A stretch of 6,345 nucleotides of DNA from an uncultured Collinsella sp. (GTDB lineage Bacteria > Actinomycetota > Coriobacteriia > Coriobacteriales > Coriobacteriaceae). The notes beneath the pieces were generated by a model, which ran no database searches, was not told the origin of the DNA, and worked only from the letters and a program-made list of their open reading frames with translations. Positions 3,971 to 6,345 of the stretch are shown piece by piece. Positions within the stretch are counted from its first letter, which is position 1. Each line of letters begins with the position of its first letter. Position numbers and translations under genes: made by a program. The DNA is taken from the NCBI GenBank assembly GCA_902465465.1, contig CABQNF010000062.1, forward strand, positions 1-6,345, in the 5' to 3' direction.

Positions 3971-6345
3971 ATGCCCACCACCTCAACCGACCCGCGCGCC
4001 GCAGCCGCCGCGCTGCTGGCACCCGGCACCACCTGCCACGGCTTTGCCGTCGAGCGCTGCGAGACCGTGCCCGAGCTCGACTCGGACGCCTACGTGCTGC
4101 GCCACACCGCCTCGGGCGCTCGCCTGCTGTACCTGGCGTGCGACGACGAAAACAAGGCCTTTGCCATTGGCTTTAAGACGCCGCCAGCCGATTCCACCGG
4201 CGTGTTCCATATTCTTGAGCACTCGGTGCTGTGCGGATCGGCCAAATTCCCCGTCAAGGAGCCGTTTGTCGACCTGATCAAGAGCTCCATGCAGACGTTC
4301 CTCAACGCCATGACCTACCCCGACAAGACTATCTACCCCGTTGCCACCACCAACGAGCAGGATCTGTACAACCTGATGGACGTGTACCTGGACGCGGTGT
4401 TCAACCCGGCCATCTATACCAAGCCCACCATTTTTGAGCAGGAGGGCTGGCACTACGAGCTGGACCTGCCGGAGGGCGCCGAGGACGAGGGCGACGGCAG
4501 CTCCGCGAGCCTGCGCGAGGGCACGCTGCGCTATAACGGCGTGGTGTTCAACGAGATGAAGGGCGCGCTGTCCGACCCCATGAGCGTGCTGGACGACGCC
4601 GTCAACGCCGCGCTCTATCCCGACACCGCCTATGCGCACGAGAGTGGCGGCGACCCGTGCGCGATTCCCGCGCTCACCTACGAGCAGTTCCTGGACACGC
4701 ACGCGCGCCACTACAATCCTTCCAACTCTTATATAACGCTCTACGGCGACCTAGATGTGGACCGCGCGCTGGCGTTTTTGGACGAGCGTTATCTGTCGCA
4801 GTCGAGTGCCGCGAGCCGCCGCATGGACGCCGCCGTTGCCGCCGGCGAGGACCCGTCTGCGCTGGCGCCCAATCCGCTGGACGTGCAGGAGCCTGTGACC
4901 TGCGAGTATAAGCGCATCGAGATGGCCACCACGCCCGAGAACGCCCTGGTGGGCCTGGGCCTGGTGCTGGGCAGCGCGCTCGACCGCAAGCGCACGATCG
5001 CGGCGGACATCCTGTTCGAGGCGCTGCTGGGCTCCAACGAAGCACCGGTTAAGAAGGCCATTCTGGCCGCCGGTCTGGGCGGCAACGTGGTGAGCTACAC
5101 CGCGGCCGAGAGCCTGCAGCCCTACGAGCTCATCATGCTGCAAAACGCGCAGCCCGGTGTGGCGCGTGAGCTGCGTCGCGTGTTCCAGGACGCCTGCCGC
5201 GACCTGTGCGAACATGGCGTTCCGCGTGAGCGCCTGGAAGCCATCATCAGCAGCAACGAATACGACCTGCGCCAGCGCGACTACGGTATCGCTGACGGCG
5301 TGGCCATTGCGTGCGACGCGCTGAGCACCTGGCTCTACGATGACGACGCCGCGACGCTGGCACTCAAGTACGGCCCGGTGTACGAGGAGCTGCGTGGCGA
5401 GCTGGACGGCAGCTATTTTGAGGACCTGCTGCGCGAGCTGGTGCTGCAGAACGATCACATGGCGCTGGTCGAGCTGGTGCCGGTGAATGCCGCCGAGGGT
5501 TCGGAGGGCGCCGAAGCTGCCGAGCTGGCAGCCAAGCGCGATGCCATGACCGATGCCGAGCTGGCCGACGTGGTCGAGCGCACGGCTGCGCTGCGTGCCG
5601 CACAGGAGGCGGAAGACACACCCGAGGCCAAGGCCACGCTGCCGCGCCTGCGCGTGTCCGACATTGGCGAGGCGCGCCCCGAGCCGCCGCTGGTCGTAGA
5701 CACGACCGCGCCCATCCCCTGCTTGCGCCACGGCATCCCCACCAACCGTCTGGCCTACGCCATGCAGTATTTCGACCTGAGCTGCGTCGCGTTTGAGGAC
5801 CTGCCCTATGTGACACTGCTCTGCCGCCTGCTCAAACAGCTGCCCACGAGCGAGCACTCGGCCGAGGAGCTCGACAACTTGCTCGCCGGCAAGCTGGGCT
5901 TTTTGAGCTTTACGACCGAGGTCATGACCCAACCCGACGTGGACGGCGTGCACCCCTACCTGCTGGTGAGCGCCGGCGCCCTGTCCGAGAAGATCAATGC
6001 GCTGGCGAGCCTGCCGCGCGAGGTGTGGTCGAACACGCTGCTGGCGGATGCCGACGCCGACCGCGTCCGCGACGTGCTCACACAGATTCGCATTGGGCTT
6101 GAGCAGGGGTTTATCAACAACGGTCACTCGGCGGCACTCGGTCGCGCGATGAGCTACAGCTCGCCTTCGGCCGTGGTGTGCGAGCAGCTTTCGGGCGTTG
6201 ATTTCTATCTGTTCCTGCGCGATTTGCTCGAACACTTTGACGAGCGCCTGGACGGTCTGCGCGCCAAGCTTACCGAGCTGGCAGGTCGTATCTTTGTGGC
6301 CGACGGCTGCCTGGCGAGCTTTACCGGCAGCGATGAGGACTTTGA
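3971..6345 (+). CDS. M16C family zinc metalloprotease (PreP/insulinase type), 3' end cut by window
   Basis: The 791 residues seen belong to the M16C family of clam-shell oligopeptidases (presequence protease PreP; bacterial and plastid relatives), which degrade peptides of limited length. The inverted zinc motif HILEH (H80, E83, H84) is intact, followed by the family stretch SSMQTFLNAMTYPDKTIYPVAT (residues 105-126) and NGVVFNEMKG, whose E195 is the expected third zinc ligand. An acidic insertion (DEGDGSSAS, ~172-180) lies just before this region. Residues ~250-430 fit the M16 C domain and ~500-740 the M16C-associated region. The peptidases of this family are usually about 970-1000 residues, so some 180-200 residues should follow, including the R-x5-Y catalytic pair (RxKGGAY), which is not in this window. 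No signal peptide is seen, so a cytoplasmic protein that recycles peptides is likely. The gene is much more GC-rich than the genes to its left and looks like a core gene. Long open frames on its antisense strand are codon-bias shadows. Confidence 0.95.
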   Translation, partial: MPTTSTDPRAAAAALLAPGTTCHGFAVERCETVPELDSDAYVLRHTASGARLLYLACDDENKAFAIGFKTPPADSTGVFHILEHSVLCGSAKFPVKEPFVDLIKSSMQTFLNAMTYPDKTIYPVATTNEQDLYNLMDVYLDAVFNPAIYTKPTIFEQEGWHYELDLPEGAEDEGDGSSASLREGTLRYNGVVFNEMKGALSDPMSVLDDAVNAALYPDTAYAHESGGDPCAIPALTYEQFLDTHARHYNPSNSYITLYGDLDVDRALAFLDERYLSQSSAASRRMDAAVAAGEDPSALAPNPLDVQEPVTCEYKRIEMATTPENALVGLGLVLGSALDRKRTIAADILFEALLGSNEAPVKKAILAAGLGGNVVSYTAAESLQPYELIMLQNAQPGVARELRRVFQDACRDLCEHGVPRERLEAIISSNEYDLRQRDYGIADGVAIACDALSTWLYDDDAATLALKYGPVYEELRGELDGSYFEDLLRELVLQNDHMALVELVPVNAAEGSEGAEAAELAAKRDAMTDAELADVVERTAALRAAQEAEDTPEAKATLPRLRVSDIGEARPEPPLVVDTTAPIPCLRHGIPTNRLAYAMQYFDLSCVAFEDLPYVTLLCRLLKQLPTSEHSAEELDNLLAGKLGFLSFTTEVMTQPDVDGVHPYLLVSAGALSEKINALASLPREVWSNTLLADADADRVRDVLTQIRIGLEQGFINNGHSAALGRAMSYSSPSAVVCEQLSGVDFYLFLRDLLEHFDERLDGLRAKLTELAGRIFVADGCLASFTGSDEDF

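Noticed and set aside
4751..6235. Long (494-codon) minus-strand open frame, plus a 242-codon one at 3983-4711
   Set aside because: Both are antisense to the well-supported M16C gene. Their Gln/His/Val/Ala-rich composition is what the complement of CTG/GCC/GAC-rich codons gives, and no domain is recognisable.

Overview
The window looks like a chromosomal segment of a high-GC Gram-positive gut bacterium, most likely a Coriobacteriia member of the Collinsella type. This rests on the strongly GC-rich, CTG/GCC-biased codons of the right-hand gene, on AAAGGAG-type ribosome binding sites, and on my recollection that Collinsella chromosomes carry short intergenic repeats like those seen here. The genus is an inference that I could not test.

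Layout from left to right. Positions 82-1164 (minus strand) encode an HNH nuclease whose N-terminal half may be an SRA-like base-recognition domain; it is a candidate modification-dependent (type IV-like) restriction enzyme. A divergent intergenic region (1165-1379) follows. Next is a 163-residue plus-strand protein of unknown function (1380-1871). A hairpin at 1918-1966 lies between this gene and the convergent minus-strand gene 1972-3438. That gene encodes a 488-residue AlbA_2/Schlafen-type protein with a GHKL-like ATPase region and a C-terminal winged helix (COG2865-like predicted regulator).

A gene-free stretch of about 530 bases (3439-3970) is dense in structure. It holds two copies of a TTATCTCTC/GAGAGAT repeat module that flank a putative promoter of the AlbA_2 gene. 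It also holds a cluster of five copies of a roughly 21-bp repeat, two in one orientation followed by three in the other, forming a potential long cruciform or stem-loop. The promoter, leader hairpin and ribosome binding site of the next gene come last.

From 3971 to the right edge runs a plus-strand gene for an M16C (PreP/insulinase-type) zinc metalloprotease, cut by the window end. It looks like a housekeeping gene. The three genes to its left are less GC-rich and have an accessory or defence-like character. The most defensible reading is a small accessory cluster (nuclease, orphan protein, DNA-binding ATPase regulator) next to a core peptidase gene, separated by a repeat-rich regulatory spacer. 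No RNA genes, complete insertion sequences or CRISPR arrays were seen.
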